64,000 nucleotides of DNA from Ophthalmolycus amberensis (taxonomy: Eukaryota > Chordata > Actinopteri > Perciformes > Zoarcidae): positions 1,603,501 to 1,667,500 of the forward strand of contig JAFEUB010001102.1 of the NCBI GenBank assembly GCA_024529925.1, read 5' to 3'. Positions 1-11,636 of the stretch are shown here, in pieces. Below the pieces are notes generated by a model. The model ran no database searches. It was not told the origin of the DNA and saw only the letters and a program-made list of their open reading frames with translations. The translations under genes and the position numbers were made by a program. Positions within the stretch are counted from its first letter, which is position 1; each line of letters opens with the position of its first letter.

Positions 1-1058
1 AAACCCTCAAGCGTCCTCCAATAAAACAAGCGTAAAACAAAAGCCTTAACGCTAATTGCATTTCTTACGATTTTAACTGTGTAAAAGCTGTCATCAACCA
101 GCAGGTCACCCCTGCAGCGTGAATGTTGCAGAATCATGCTGTGGAGCCAGCGTTAAGCATTGAGAAACATGTTTTTAAACTTAAGTACAAAAACATGATC
201 ATGTCTGTGCTGACAGCAGAGGAATGAAACGGATGCGGACCAGTAAGTCCATGTTGAAGTGACACGCAAATTCATCAGCCCGTGTTCAACCCTGCTCTAA
301 AATCTGGCTCCACTACAACTACAATCCCATCCAGACTTTAATGAACATAACTTACGGCAACTTGCCAACCGTAAGTGATTCTTGTATCTGGAACAAAGGT
401 CAGTTGTGCACGTGTGCACATCCATAAGTAGGCTCAAACCAGAACAACAATTAGCTGCTGTATAATATATGCATATACAAGGCAGTTTGCAGTCATTTCA
501 TTATATGCACGCTATTAAAAGGGGCAATCCATCAGTTGCTGCGACTGCTTTCATTTTTTCCCCAAAGCTTTTTGATATCCGTCTCTTATGAATCCCAAAA
601 CTATATTGACGAAGCAATAACTCAATTAATTGAATAGTCGATCAACAACAGAAATTTGAACAATTTGAGAGATGTGACAGAGTTTCATCAAACAAACTGC
701 CAAACGTTCACTGGTTCCATCGACTTAAATGTGGGTTTTTTGCTGTTTTCCAGAGTTTTACACCTTTGGAAATGTGATATTTTTAACAAGCAGTTTTTAA
801 ATCTATTAAAATGTATGAAAACAAAACAGCTATAGATTCTGGTTGTATATCCGAAACTAATAAAACAAACAAATGCAATACTGACCATAAATACATATAC
901 AATCACCTCTGATGTCATTCCACAACTATTGGCTACTGATTTCCTGTATGTGTGCGTGAACACTGCCATACTTTGTCTAATAACAGGAACGTACTTAAGA
1001 AACCAGTGTGTTACACCTCACTGTGTGTGCTATCAGGGAGCTGTAACAGTGTACATAC
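1..1058. other. sncb intron after coding exon 3 (runs off the left edge)
   Basis: On the minus strand this lies downstream of the exon at 1144-1059, which ends at a GTATGT donor. I looked for the acidic C-terminal synuclein exon on the minus strand and saw none, so it should lie beyond the window start. The stretch is AT-rich, without a clear repeat or coding pattern. Confidence 0.6.
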
Positions 1059-1144
1059 ATTCAAGTCAGCAGGGAATTCGTCCTTTTTCCCCAGGCCAGT
1101 GGCAGCGACAATGTTCCCGACGGCTCCAGTGGTCTTCTCAGCCA
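1059..1144 (-). CDS. sncb: beta-synuclein, third coding exon (residues 51-79)
   Basis: An 86-nt internal exon read from 1144 down to 1059. The acceptor is CTCTGCAG before 1144 and the donor is GTATGT at 1058-1053. The first two bases complete a valine codon begun in the previous exon, followed by 28 full codons. The peptide runs AEKTTGAVGNIVAATG (52-67) then LGKKDEFPADLN (68-79). The EFP-x-DL segment after the GL-x-KK stretch is the beta-synuclein signature; alpha and gamma differ there. Synucleins are small, natively unfolded presynaptic proteins whose N-terminal 11-residue repeats form an amphipathic helix on acidic vesicle membranes. Compared with mammalian beta-synuclein as I remember it, about 11 residues are missing between the EKT and GNI motifs, so most of the hydrophobic NAC-like core is absent. 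The acidic C-terminus is off the window. Splice phase, family match and exon order make this call firm. Confidence 0.93.
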
Positions 1145-1167
1145 CTGCAGAGACACACAAACATCAT

Positions 1168-1169
<2 letters not shown>

Positions 1170-1202
<33 letters not shown>
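1170..1202. repeat. (AC)n microsatellite in the short sncb intron
   Basis: About 33 nt of pure AC on the plus strand, so (GT)n on the sncb sense strand. It ends about 24 nt before the AG acceptor of the exon at 1144, within the branch-point and pyrimidine-tract neighbourhood. Confidence 0.97.
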
Positions 1203-1204
<2 letters not shown>

Positions 1205-1449
1205 TGAACATTATCTCAACAGATTCAGCAGACAGATTAAAAGCATGTACAACATGTCTGGCCTCTTTTGTTTCTCAATTGAATATTGTACATGATGACC
1301 CCTTCAACACACAAACCCTCCCCCATCACCACAATGAATTTGCCATTTCCCAGTTAGCAGTAAGTGGCTGGTCGCAGTAATGAAACTGAGCTTTTAACCA
1401 ACTGAGTCAATAATGAAGTTTGCGTTTGACAAGCAAAGAGAAAACTCAC

Positions 1450-1479
1450 CTGAGCCCACGCCGTCCTTGGCCTTGTTAC
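1450..1479 (-). CDS. sncb: beta-synuclein, second coding exon (30-nt micro-exon, residues 41-51)
   Basis: A 30-nt exon between an AATTCAG acceptor (intron side at 1480) and a GTGAGT donor (1449-1444). It begins with two bases that complete Gly41, then codes N-K-A-K-D-G-V-G-S (42-50), and gives the first base of Val51. KAKDGV (43-48) is one of the degenerate KTKEGV-type repeats of the membrane-binding helix. The exon is too short to find as an open frame and was located from its splice sites and reading phase, which join without a shift to the exons on both sides. The matching mammalian exon is 42 nt as I recall, so this one is four codons shorter. The intron to the next exon is only 305 bp (1145-1449). 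Confidence 0.92.
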
Positions 1480-4400
1480 CTGAATTAACCAAAAAATGAA
1501 TTTGTTAGAAATGTTACTTCAGGTACCATTTTTTTTTGTAGAACTTTACACTCGTCCGAAACTAACCACTAAAGCACTACTGACATTCACTCAGAGCATT
1601 AGGCTGCCTTGTAATTTGTTAAAAAAATGCATAATTTCTGAGCACCTTGATAGGCCATCTACCCGACAGCACCATTCATGACACACGGATGCTGCAGAAG
1701 CCCAACATCATAAACAGCATGTATTACATTCAGACGCAGCACTGCAGCGTCCTGTTCATCACTGCTCACATGATAAACTGTGAAATGTATCTCGCATGGT
1801 TCTCTTTGATCTGTCACTACCAACCAGAGGCACTATCTGAGCTTGTGTTGGCCTGTATATCCTCTCATTTTTCAGACAACTGACGCAATTTAAATGTAGT
1901 TGTTTTATTCACAGCTCCAGAGGTAATATAGAACAATCATGGCTGCAGAACTTGGGTTGCTTGGTACTTTTATTGTGAGGAGTTATTCAACTTTGTGGCC
2001 GACTTAAAGCCAAACCCACCGATCAATTCTCTGACCTTACTCTTACTCCATCCAGCTATTTGGAGTATCACACAGTGCCCACTGGTCCCGATCACTCAAG
2101 CGTTGTCATCCTCTCTACTGTCTGTGCAGCAGTCGCATGCCTTGTTGGTCCCTGAGGGCCTTAAAAAGCCCACTGAGGAGAGATGGAAGGATGATAAAGT
2201 ACAGAACCGGCACTACAAAAGGAGAGTCTCAAAGCAAAACATACATCTAAGGTGTGCCTCCATTTCAGTTGCTCTAGTTAAGTGCAGCTAGCTACCACAC
2301 TGCATATTCAGTAATACAATACATGATTTGATAATCATTTTTGAAAATCCATTTCAAACTCATTAAGTGTTGAAAATGAAATACAAATGAAAATAATAAG
2401 TAAAAATACATTTAAGTCACCTTGATGGTTATAAAATACCAGATTAAGTCTATAGTTCTTGGGTGTGAAATATATGAAATATTTTTCACCTAAATATTGA
2501 TAATACACATTAGCATTAAATAAATAGTAATAGATTACTGAAAGTGTTATTATTTTGTAATGCAATTTCAGGCTGTAGCTACGGTTTAGCAAATGTTAGT
2601 GAGAGATATATTGAGACTCTTGTGGTAGGGTGCATGCTGTGAATGCTCTGTGAATACGGCTGTTAGTTGTGACATTAAATGGTATCTAGTACAGCAGGGT
2701 TTTTCCTCATTTCCACCTCTCCTTGCCTTACTCAGGCTGTCTGCTCAGCTCAGCTGGGTGGGCGGTCTGCAGCAGCTGTCAAAAGGTGGGCCCTAGGCCT
2801 ATCAGATCACTCTCACCCTTCCTCCAAGAGGGGCCTTCAAGCAAATCATACGCAGCTTTCTAGGGCACCGCTCTGCTCAACCAGCAGCATGCAGGCGCAC
2901 AGAGATGCCACATGACATGGACACGCTCCTTTCTCTTTCCGTGTACCACAGGCAGAAAGGCATGATGAGACACAGCATGGAGAAGGCGAAAAAGGAGCAC
3001 GCACGTGTTTTGACTGCAGATTGACACGTTCGGTTCTGGTGATGAGTGACAGGGACACGGTTCGCAATATGAACGGGTTCCATCTAAATGCAGACACGTC
3101 GGACAACTTGTCTTGGAATACCCAACGTGACTGAATCGATGGTACGGACTGGTGACTGTAGAGCTATACCAGCAGGAGTGTCACTGCGAAGTTTGGGCCC
3201 TCTGAGAACAGCTCAACAACTGAGAAAATAAATATCTGTAATGGTTGGCAGGTTCCAGGGCCCGTGACCAGCCCCGAGTCCCGTGAGTCATCTGGTGCCC
3301 CCCCCCCCCCCTCCCCCCACATTTACCCCTAACAGACCAACTGTAAGCTAACAAGCATAGCTGGGCAATATAGAAGAAGTGATTGATCACAAATGACAAG
3401 GGGTTCGTCAGCATAGACACACAGCTTGTGAAACATATGAAATCACTTGAAATACAATGAATCAACTGATGATCATCAGAATTTATTCTGTGGTAAATGA
3501 CTTGAATTTTTCAAAGGAAAGTGTGATGAGCACTTTCCACTATTTTCTGACATTTTATAGACTAAATGATTTATCAAATAATGAATGAAATAATATTCAG
3601 ATTAATTGTTAATGAAAGATATAGTTAGATGCAGCCCTAGACCTATTAAAACCAAAGTATACAACTCAAACTAGGTTCTCTAAAATATGGTTGCCATCAT
3701 GTCCTTAACATTTGAATTCATCGAGCTTGGTGTTAATTATTTACACAATAGAACTGGTTAGCACTGGCTATCGTGATATTGGAATTCCATTATTTCACAA
3801 TGATTTGACACCATTAAAGAATAACCTGAAATGATTGACCAGCAACACAGATAATTAAATGATGCATAGCACTGCCTTTACAAGTGAAGCGTAACGCTGG
3901 AATGTGACAACTGTGAAAGCTGGTGTTTTTCAATGTTTCATTATGAACACAAGATGATCAAAGATATTGAGACAATAATTAGTCAGTTTCTAATGTTCCT
4001 TTGACCAGTTGCTTGCTAACCTTTTTTCAGGTGTCCACCCACCTTCATGTCACATGTTTTAATTTGAATAATGATCTTAAGCAAGTGAAATGGATTGGGC
4101 CAATAATCTAAAAGGCACACATTTGGACATTACACTTTGAACTCATGCAACAGAGGCACTGATCTGTGCAAATAGCTGCAATGGTGTCCATTACAAATTA
4201 AACTGCACAGAAGCAGAGGCCTTTAGTCTGTTCGTCTCCAGGAGGTGACCGCTGGCTGAGACTGTTTTACAATCTGCTGCCGTCCAATGCACCGACATGT
4301 GGCAAGAGCTGCTCCGACCATCCTGCTGCCCCACCCCCACCCCTGTTCCCATCTTCTGCCTGAAGCCCAGTCAAGTCAGGCAAAAGGGCACAAGGACATT

Positions 4401-5052
4401 CAGAGCCTCGTATTACATCACACACGTCAAAATAACTCCTGATCCCAGTGCATCCTTTTTAAAACAACTCGTCAATACTGGATAGTTTAGTAATACATTG
4501 GGTAAAATTATTTTTGAATATACTGCATCAGCCTGCTTCAATAAAACACAGATATTGATCAACTGTCAGACGGATTTATTTATTTAATTACAGCCGTCAT
4601 AATAAGATACTCTGGATTTTGAGGAGTGCATTCAGTTACTTATCATGCCGTACACTTCTAACATGTCAGTCATTTTAACTTACACCCCACATGGAGTCCA
4701 ATACAACTACAGTAGTTATACAGTGTCATGCATGAGGGTGTGATATTGCCATTTAACTGTATCATGATGGTGGTGCACAAAGAGTTTAAACCAATACACA
4801 CAGCCAGCTGGTTGCTTACACGTCTGAGGGAAGGAGGATTATGCTATTTATTGTACCAATGAAAGAAGTTATTGTGTAATTCAACCATTTGTTTCAGGAC
4901 ATAATGGGGATGCTGCAGGGGCTGATTTATGAAACATTCTTTCTGCTGATTTGTCGCTGCTCATGCATACTGTATTGGAGGAACATTAGCAGTCTCAACA
5001 TGCCAGTGGTTGCATGTCAAATAACCTGGAAACAGATGTGTGATCACCTTAC
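1480..5052. other. sncb first coding intron, 3.57 kb
   Basis: The intron between the first and second coding exons on the minus strand. It is AT-rich with no recognisable transposon. A cytosine run of about 14 (3298-3311), one T and six more C form the only obvious simple repeat. No coding exon was recognised inside it. Confidence 0.75.
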
Positions 5053-5173
5053 CTACAAACATGACTCCTTCTTTAGTCTTTTCAGCTGCAACCGCAACTC
5101 CCTCCTTGGTCTTCTCCGCGGCCACAGCCATCCCCTCTTTCGCTTTAGACAAACCCTTCATAAACACATCCAT
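5053..5173 (-). CDS. sncb: beta-synuclein, first coding exon (residues 1-40 plus one base)
   Basis: The start codon is at 5173-5171 and the exon ends at 5053, before a consensus GTAAGG donor. A CTCTCCACAG acceptor ends at 5187, leaving 13 nt of 5' UTR (5186-5174) in this exon, which is the usual synuclein layout with an untranslated first exon upstream. The protein starts MDVFMKGLSKAKEGM, which is diagnostic for the family; Met5 and Leu8 fit alpha/beta rather than gamma, which has Lys5. Repeats visible are KAKEGM (10-15), KTKEGV (21-26) and KTKEGV (32-37), the lysine-rich face of the lipid-binding amphipathic helix. The three exons found here give 79 in-phase residues with no stop or frameshift. 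Known role of the family: neuronal, presynaptic, vesicle and SNARE-associated chaperone-like protein; beta-synuclein is regarded as resistant to aggregation. No other gene is adjacent within the window. Confidence 0.96.
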
Positions 5174-5559
5174 CTTGGCCGAATAACTGTGGAGAGATGG
5201 ACCACACCTGCTTGTCAGTCACCATCACTGTTGTCACTGTGTATGTACACATCTTATTTATATGCATGCATGGCATTTAATAGCTCATGATGACGACCAT
5301 GTTTTAAGTATTTCATTTCTATCGATTTCGACAAAACCTCTATGAATGCGAGTCTATTACATGTTACAGTACAAGAAGGCAGCACCGCCTCCTGTGGTAG
5401 ATCCTGACAGCTGCACTCCAGCCGTCAGGCTGTAGTAAAAACCCGCTGTTCACTCATGCATTCAACCCCCTTTGCACATCCTCGTCAAAGCATGAAATAT
5501 TCACAGGCAAACAGGTCTCAATGAAATGGTTAATTGTGGAGGCGCTCATTAATTATTGC

Positions 5560-6430
5560 TCGCCTGTAACGCTACTCTCTCTGTGGCAGCGAGATGGCTG
5601 CGGCTGCGGCTGAGGAAAGAAAAGGGAGCAGGCCGTTTTAAAGGGACTGTACGTTAAATGATACTGGAAGGAAATGTATCGCAAGAGCTACAAAACTTTG
5701 CTGGGGGAAGGGAAGCACGATCTACACCGTCATATCCACACACATTGGGATTTAAGCGTGGAGTTAAGTGGATGCAATCTGAGCCTGTCCGATCACACGC
5801 AGGGAAACATTTAAATAAAACAAGACAAGGCTGCACACCAACAGCTCGAATTATGTTATTGCATTTCACACCAATCCATGCGAGTCCCGCCCTGGGTGTT
5901 GCAGGTCAAAGCTTTAATTACCACATTTCACGATGTCGACTATTTCCCACGTTTGCATCGGTGCCCGGCTTGTACCATTATCGTCACATTACATTTCGCG
6001 ACACAAATTGATAAAAACATATGCTACGAAAAGCAGGATAATGAAGATAGAAAGGAATGTTAGTCAGGAGCCCAGTTGTTGAAGCGCACGGTGCAAACCA
6101 GTGTCTTCCGATGACGACGCTCACATGGTGGTGACCTCTATACGCTTAAAAACGGTGATACTAATGTAGGCATGCATGGAAAGAAAAAGAGTCGTTACCT
6201 ATTTACAAATAGCCGTCGACTTGTCCCCTTATGATTCCGTCGCACAGTCGAGTCACACTATCGTCTGAATGGGAGATCTTTTCGAATGATGACTAGGTGG
6301 GCCTTCCTCGGGCTGATCTCCACCAACAGGGACGGCCCCCTTCACAGTTCGGCTCAGACTATAACCCCCCCCCTCTCCGCCATGGTTCCTTCCACTACTG
6401 ATCACGCCGAGGTGTCAACTTGTACAGCAA
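5560..6430 (-). promoter_or_regulatory. Possible sncb promoter / first-exon region (weak)
   Basis: On the sncb sense strand this contains a TTTAAAA motif (near 5642-5636) followed by a run of GCC/CGC triplets (5590-5612), and a CpG-containing block at 6090-6430. The position 0.4-1.2 kb upstream of the first coding exon would suit an untranslated first exon. No splice donor could be chosen with conviction, so this is positional inference only. Confidence 0.22.
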
Positions 6431-7287
6431 GGAAAGGGACTTTCAACAGAGCCACATCGTGTCCCTTTTCTACCTTTTCTGTTGCAGAAGTTAGCCCCGG
6501 TGTCAAAGTCATTTGGCTGTAAAGTGACTCTATGAATATTATGTTATATTGACACAATTCAACTGTCATATAGTACAATAATATGCCCTGGGTGGAATTG
6601 TCTGGGTGGAATTGTCACCCATCTGTTAACATTTTATGAGATGACATAATAATAAAACAATACTTTTTATTTAGACTACTTCATCTACATTTAATGGTTT
6701 ATTGTGGACTCCTGGATTTAATATAGCTACCGCCACCCCATATTGCACTACAAATGGCACCATTTGTATTGCCTTTCATGAAGACATGCAACCCCCCATC
6801 CTATATAAGTATAATGTCATATCGTTTTTTTTGATCATTATTTTTAACTGCCCCAATTAGCAGTCGTCTTTCAGCGTAACTATAGACTCTCGTGAGTTGG
6901 AAAACGTTTAAAAGCCTTTATCCCACTTCTGTGTAGTGTGCCATTACTGACATGCGTAGCACATGAGTGTGATCGGGAGGGTGATACCATTTTGAGTAAG
7001 AAATGGGGGAGGGGGATGTCATATATATATTCCTTATTTCTTAGCCTTATACCATGGCATAGTGTATTATTTGATATGTTATGCATTGAACTGTTGTTAT
7101 TCAGTCTGTTATTCCGTTTGTTTTTCATAGAAATTAAAATTATTTCAAATCCTCGAACAATTCCACAACACCAGAAGGGTTATTTAATGTTTGTAGCCTA
7201 TATATTCTATGTCGAGTATTAGTCCTCAATTGAAATTCAACCCTATGCGCTCACAAGCTCGTGACTTTATCTTTAGGCTTGCTAAAT

Positions 7288-7312
7288 TACGTCCGGACGT
7301 ATCTCAGCCAAT
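7288..7312. promoter_or_regulatory. CRE-like perfect palindrome with adjacent CCAAT box
   Basis: TACGTCCGGACGTA (7288-7301) is its own reverse complement. Six bases further on, CAGCCAATCAG carries CCAAT at 7308-7312 in the context preferred by NF-Y. The pairing resembles a proximal promoter, but no TATA box or transcript start is evident. Confidence 0.35.
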
Positions 7313-8604
7313 CAGAGCAGAGGATGACCTCAGATCGAATCATGGTTGAATATCGAGCAGTCCATCAGGTTATGATGCTTTCTAGCAGACCAAGCTAGAA
7401 CCAGAGAGCACTAATAATCAATGAATTGTGTTAATAATGCTTTTTCTGTATACTACGTTTCATAGAGTTGATTTGCAACCTCGACCAACTACCCCTACTT
7501 TTAACTCCCTGTCTGACGTATATAGTGACGCGGTCCTCGTTGTAGTGGGCGAGTATTTACGAAATCCTCCTTCTTCCCCCAACTCCCCCTCCAGTTTGAG
7601 GAAATCCCAGATAACTAACCCTCCTTGAAATTGCCCTGTCCTGTCTCATCTGGTCTCTGCATGCATGAGTAGGCAGGCTGTGGCCATTATGTGCGAGGAG
7701 GTAACCCAGTAAAGTATGACCACCGTTCTGTCCTACAAAGAAAATGACTGCTTATCTGTACAACTCCACCTATATCTATACTATAACATCCACCTCTCAT
7801 GTATTAGTTTTGCTGCGAAGAGGAAATACACTTTGAAGATGTGTTTTCACATGACTTTGTGGGTTTGTAGAGCAACATAGAGTTTACAATCATCGTGACC
7901 ATATTTATCATCCTACCATCCATTAGATATTACGTGTGATTTGTGAGCTGAATCGTATCTGTGCTTTGAGCAGTAAGAAAGTAGAAAGCTCCATCTAACA
8001 TTGAGTCCCAGTCAGGCACTGTCCAGGGTCCTGAACTGAAGTTTGTCTCTGTCCATAGTGCTGATTTGCTGAAGCCAAAATCCCACGGGCCTGCAGGACA
8101 GGATGCAATTCATCAGGGGTTATTAATGTCTTCCATCAAAACACGTAAGAAGAAACTTAACATGCAGTTAAAGTTGTCTTCTAAAGCTGCTTTAAACGAA
8201 CAAGTACAGTGGATACATTCAATATCTTGGTTTCCTCACTGGCTGTTTGGACCTGTTAGCTGCATCTGCCCTCTTGTGGTCTTTTGTGAGAATAGCATGC
8301 CAAACATTTTGCATCTCACCATTCTTTTACTGAAATTGCATTTGAAATCAAATTGCAAGAGCTGTTCACGAGACCACATCATTATGTTCATATAATAACA
8401 GAGACACCCTTTCATTGGTTGTTGGTAAACTTGCAGTACCTCCATCTTAGCATCTTGTGTTAAAAAATATTGAAAGCAGCCTTACCAAATTCATCTCATT
8501 AGTTAGAACAACAACATTACTCTCCATTAAACCCAATTCTGGTAGCGTTCCTGGACAAAATTAGCGGGTGGATGTTTGCACATGCATTTTAATGTCAAGC
8601 AAAC

Positions 8605-9540
8605 ACAATAAAATAGAATATATCTTTATTGTCAGGGTGGAAATGTGCCTTTTGCTCACCAAATACAAGAAATAACAACATCAAAAACAACTATTATAAC
8701 TATATAACAAAGAGCTCAAACTGTCCTTTCTGTAAAAAGTTGAGTCAAGGGGTTTGGGGGGTTATCCAACTACGTTGGTTGCCATTGACACGATCACATA
8801 TCTTCATTCTTATGTCTAAGTTTCCTAAAAAGATAAAGTTGCTGTGAGCATCCCTTGAAAATGTCCTATAGAAGCTCACCTGGAAGTGCAGAACTGTACC
8901 GAGGTATTGAAAGTTTTCAGTTTCAACATGTTGGCAAACAAGTGCAACTGGCTCTGTTTTCAGATCTTATTTAGTCCAGAAACTTCATTTTTTGTCTTGG
9001 CCGCATTGATTTCTAGCTGGCTACTGCAACACCATAGTTAATGTGCCTTGGTGTGGGCCAGATAGACAGCTTCAGCTAATAGGTCTGTTCTCTGTAGAAG
9101 GAAACTGAGATCATGTCATCAGCACACTTAAACAATCTAAATATGTCTGATTGATGACCAATCCACTCGTAAAAAGAGAGAGAATAGTGCAGGGGAAAGA
9201 ACATAGCCTTGTTGGAAGCCTTAGTGAGCACGTCTGACATGCTCCCCCTGACACAGACCCTTCGTGGGCAGCAGGAAAGAAAGTCTCTCATCCAGAGAAC
9301 TAACCACGTATTGACATTGAGATCAATGAGCCTTTTCAGGAGAATATGTATTTTCATTTGGTTAAGTTGAGCTAAAATCCTCAGGCATATCCTTTAGTAT
9401 CCAAAAGCTGTTCAGTAAATGCAAGCAGAGTGAGCAGAGGGACGACTCAGCCTCTTATATGCAAACTGGAGTAGATCCAGTATAGTGGCCTTAGTGATGA
9501 AGTGTCTGGCCAGAACTCGTTTGAGTTTTTAATGAAATGT
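8605..9540 (-). pseudogene. Decayed LINE reverse transcriptase fragment with 3' end
   Basis: Reading the minus strand in mixed frames gives, in order, pieces matching the widespread fish CR1/Jockey-group LINE polymerase: LDLLQFAYKR (near 9470), HILLKRLIDLNVN and LVLWMRDFLS (9350-9270), VCVRGSMSDVL (near 9240), a ruined PQG box, then LFKCADDMISVSF (near 9110), which keeps the ADD of the catalytic YADD motif. Further on are L-E-I-N-AKTK and remnants of a VENFQYLGTVL-like segment (8990-8900). The sense strand ends with ACAATAAAGATATATTCTATT near 8606-8636, like the 3' tails of such LINEs. Stops and frameshifts interrupt it throughout, and the motif A region is partly lost. It is an old dead 5'-truncated copy; the longest open piece is 93 codons (9357-9076). 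Confidence 0.82.
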
Positions 9541-10644
9541 GCTAAATAATGTTAATCTGTTTCAATGGTCAATAGCTATTTCAATATACCACCGCCTTGT
9601 TGATCGTTAGGCTGAAGGAATAACCCATGATTATAAAACATTCCATAAGTATGCCACCATTTCATTTGGCCCAGTTACTCTGCCTTGTTTTATTTTATTT
9701 CTTTTATTAATCAAGACAAGCTAGAATGTTTGTAAAGCTCAGAGGGTGGACAAACGTCTACAGCAGTGAATCACATGTCACCGACTGCATTATAAGGAAA
9801 GCAACATTTCCCTTTTCTATTTAGATCCTGATTTCACTAAAGTACTTTTCCAGCTATTTCATAGTGACTCATCGGATTGGTTTCCAGTTACAATAATTCT
9901 CTCAAGAAGGATTTTCAGGTTCAGGCTTTTCTTGCTGTGATGTGAGCTGCCACATTCAGACCAGTGTTAGTCCGATAGACTTCACTTCTGTGGTCGAGGT
10001 AACTAATGATTGGGAGTAAGTATTGAAATACCAAAATCTAAGAACTGTGACTCAGCTAAAGACACATGAAAAGACACAGAACAAGAAGACTCCATCATGT
10101 AACTTCATAGACACAAGATAGGATTCTTGAGTGTTAACCCAAAATACAATCCATGCTGTGAATGTTGGACAAAAAGATTTGATTGAAAGTTATGTCACGT
10201 TAAGCGTGCTAATAAGCTAACACATGCTTCGAATGCAATCATGAGTTATAGTTTTGCGATTCACCATTCATTAAATCCCAGATTCCTTTTCACTCAATAG
10301 CTTTTTTTTAATCAATAAACTGAGGTGTATGAATCATTTTGTCATTTTCAAGTCCCATTCAATTTATTGTATGATCTCTTATCAATGGTTAGTTTTGTAA
10401 ATGAAATACTGAGTTTAATATAGTTCTGAAAGGATGTTCAAACTGGTTATGTGGTTGCTTGATGGAAAGACTGCTGAGTTTGAACCCTTAAAACCATAAT
10501 TTTCTTGTTTACCTTTTTTAGATACTGTTTTAAAAATAATTTGGCAAGACGTAATCATAAGCAATTAATAGTTATAGTTTTAATGGCTAAAGTTTAAAAA
10601 AGTTCGATTTATGGGACACTAATTCCAGTAAACACATCACAGTT

Positions 10645-10694
10645 GGACTGGGACCTGATTGGACTGGGACCTGATTGGACTGGGACCTGATTGG
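10645..10694. repeat. 16-bp tandem repeat, about 3 copies
   Basis: GGACTGGGACCTGATT begins at 10645, 10661 and 10677 with no differences, followed by a partial GG. A short perfect minisatellite. Confidence 0.95.
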
Positions 10695-11605
10695 TTCTCC
10701 TTAGTGAAAAATTCCATCCAGTTAACAGCATTTTAATGAACAGCACCTTGCAAAGCCTCCTCTCAGCAGGTTAACCTTACGTGAATCAGAGGAGCCTGCT
10801 GTTTGCTATATAAGAGCCTTTGAGTTTAGCCTTTGAGGACTTGGTTTTCCAATTAATTTAACAGATACCCCGTCACTACACTACATTAACCTGCACACTT
10901 CAAAGACAACAACTTGTCCTGAGCACATCTTAAAACGAAATCACGAAAATGTAATAATGCTGCTTCTTAACTGCCATTTTCTCTTTTTTTTTGAAGAAGA
11001 AGAAGATACACTGAGTGGTCCACAGCAGATGATTGTGGCTGCTCATGTCGGTGTTAATGACAGCTCTACAGAACCAGCGGCAGGCCAAAAATAAAGGTGA
11101 TTCACCATGCGTTATATTCTGGGGAATAAAATAAAATGTTCCCTGTGTGCAGTTCCAAAACCGCTAGCACAGTCACGATTTCTCAGCCTCAGCCGGCAGT
11201 GGTCCTTTCAGCCCCCAGTGAACCCGTCTTCATCTATCACGACGTCTTTACACCCCGAGCTCCAGCACAATGCTTCTCCTTTTACAGATCCACTGAGTGG
11301 AGTCGGCCAGTCACAGCGAGCATTATATAATTCCAATCAATCTGAGCTATAAAATTTTGACACAGGTCAGGCCGCGCCACAGCTGAAATTTACAGCTGTT
11401 TAGATTGCAAGTCATTTTCCCGCGGCATGTGCATACACACTGCATCTGCCTTCTGGAGCTGAGTGAAAATAAAAAACCCTGCCGGCGAGGGACTTCAAAT
11501 CTGAGTTTTACTCCCTCTTAAATGCTATCATGAGTGATTGGGTACATTTACCGTATCAGAATGCATTAATATATTTTAGTCTGCCATAAACTGTATGAAA
11601 AAAGG

Positions 11606-11636
11606 AGGGAGGTGGGGGGTGGGGGGGGGGGGGGGG
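11606..11636. repeat. Guanine-rich run (G16 plus flanking G tracts)
   Basis: GGAGGGAGGTGGGGGGT is followed by 16 consecutive G (11621-11636). It satisfies the four-tract G-quadruplex pattern on the plus strand. Confidence 0.9.

Larger units (their letters stand above)
5187..8604. other. Upstream region of sncb: intron, untranslated first exon and promoter expected here or further right
   Basis: No second gene was recognised. Stretches with more CpG than the surroundings occur near 5560-5650 and 6090-6430. A 14-bp perfect palindrome next to a CCAAT box lies at 7288-7312. The untranslated first exon of sncb could not be placed from sequence alone. Confidence 0.5.

Noticed and set aside
4889..5290. 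133-codon open frame on the plus strand
   Set aside because: It is the antisense shadow of the first sncb coding exon and has no family resemblance.
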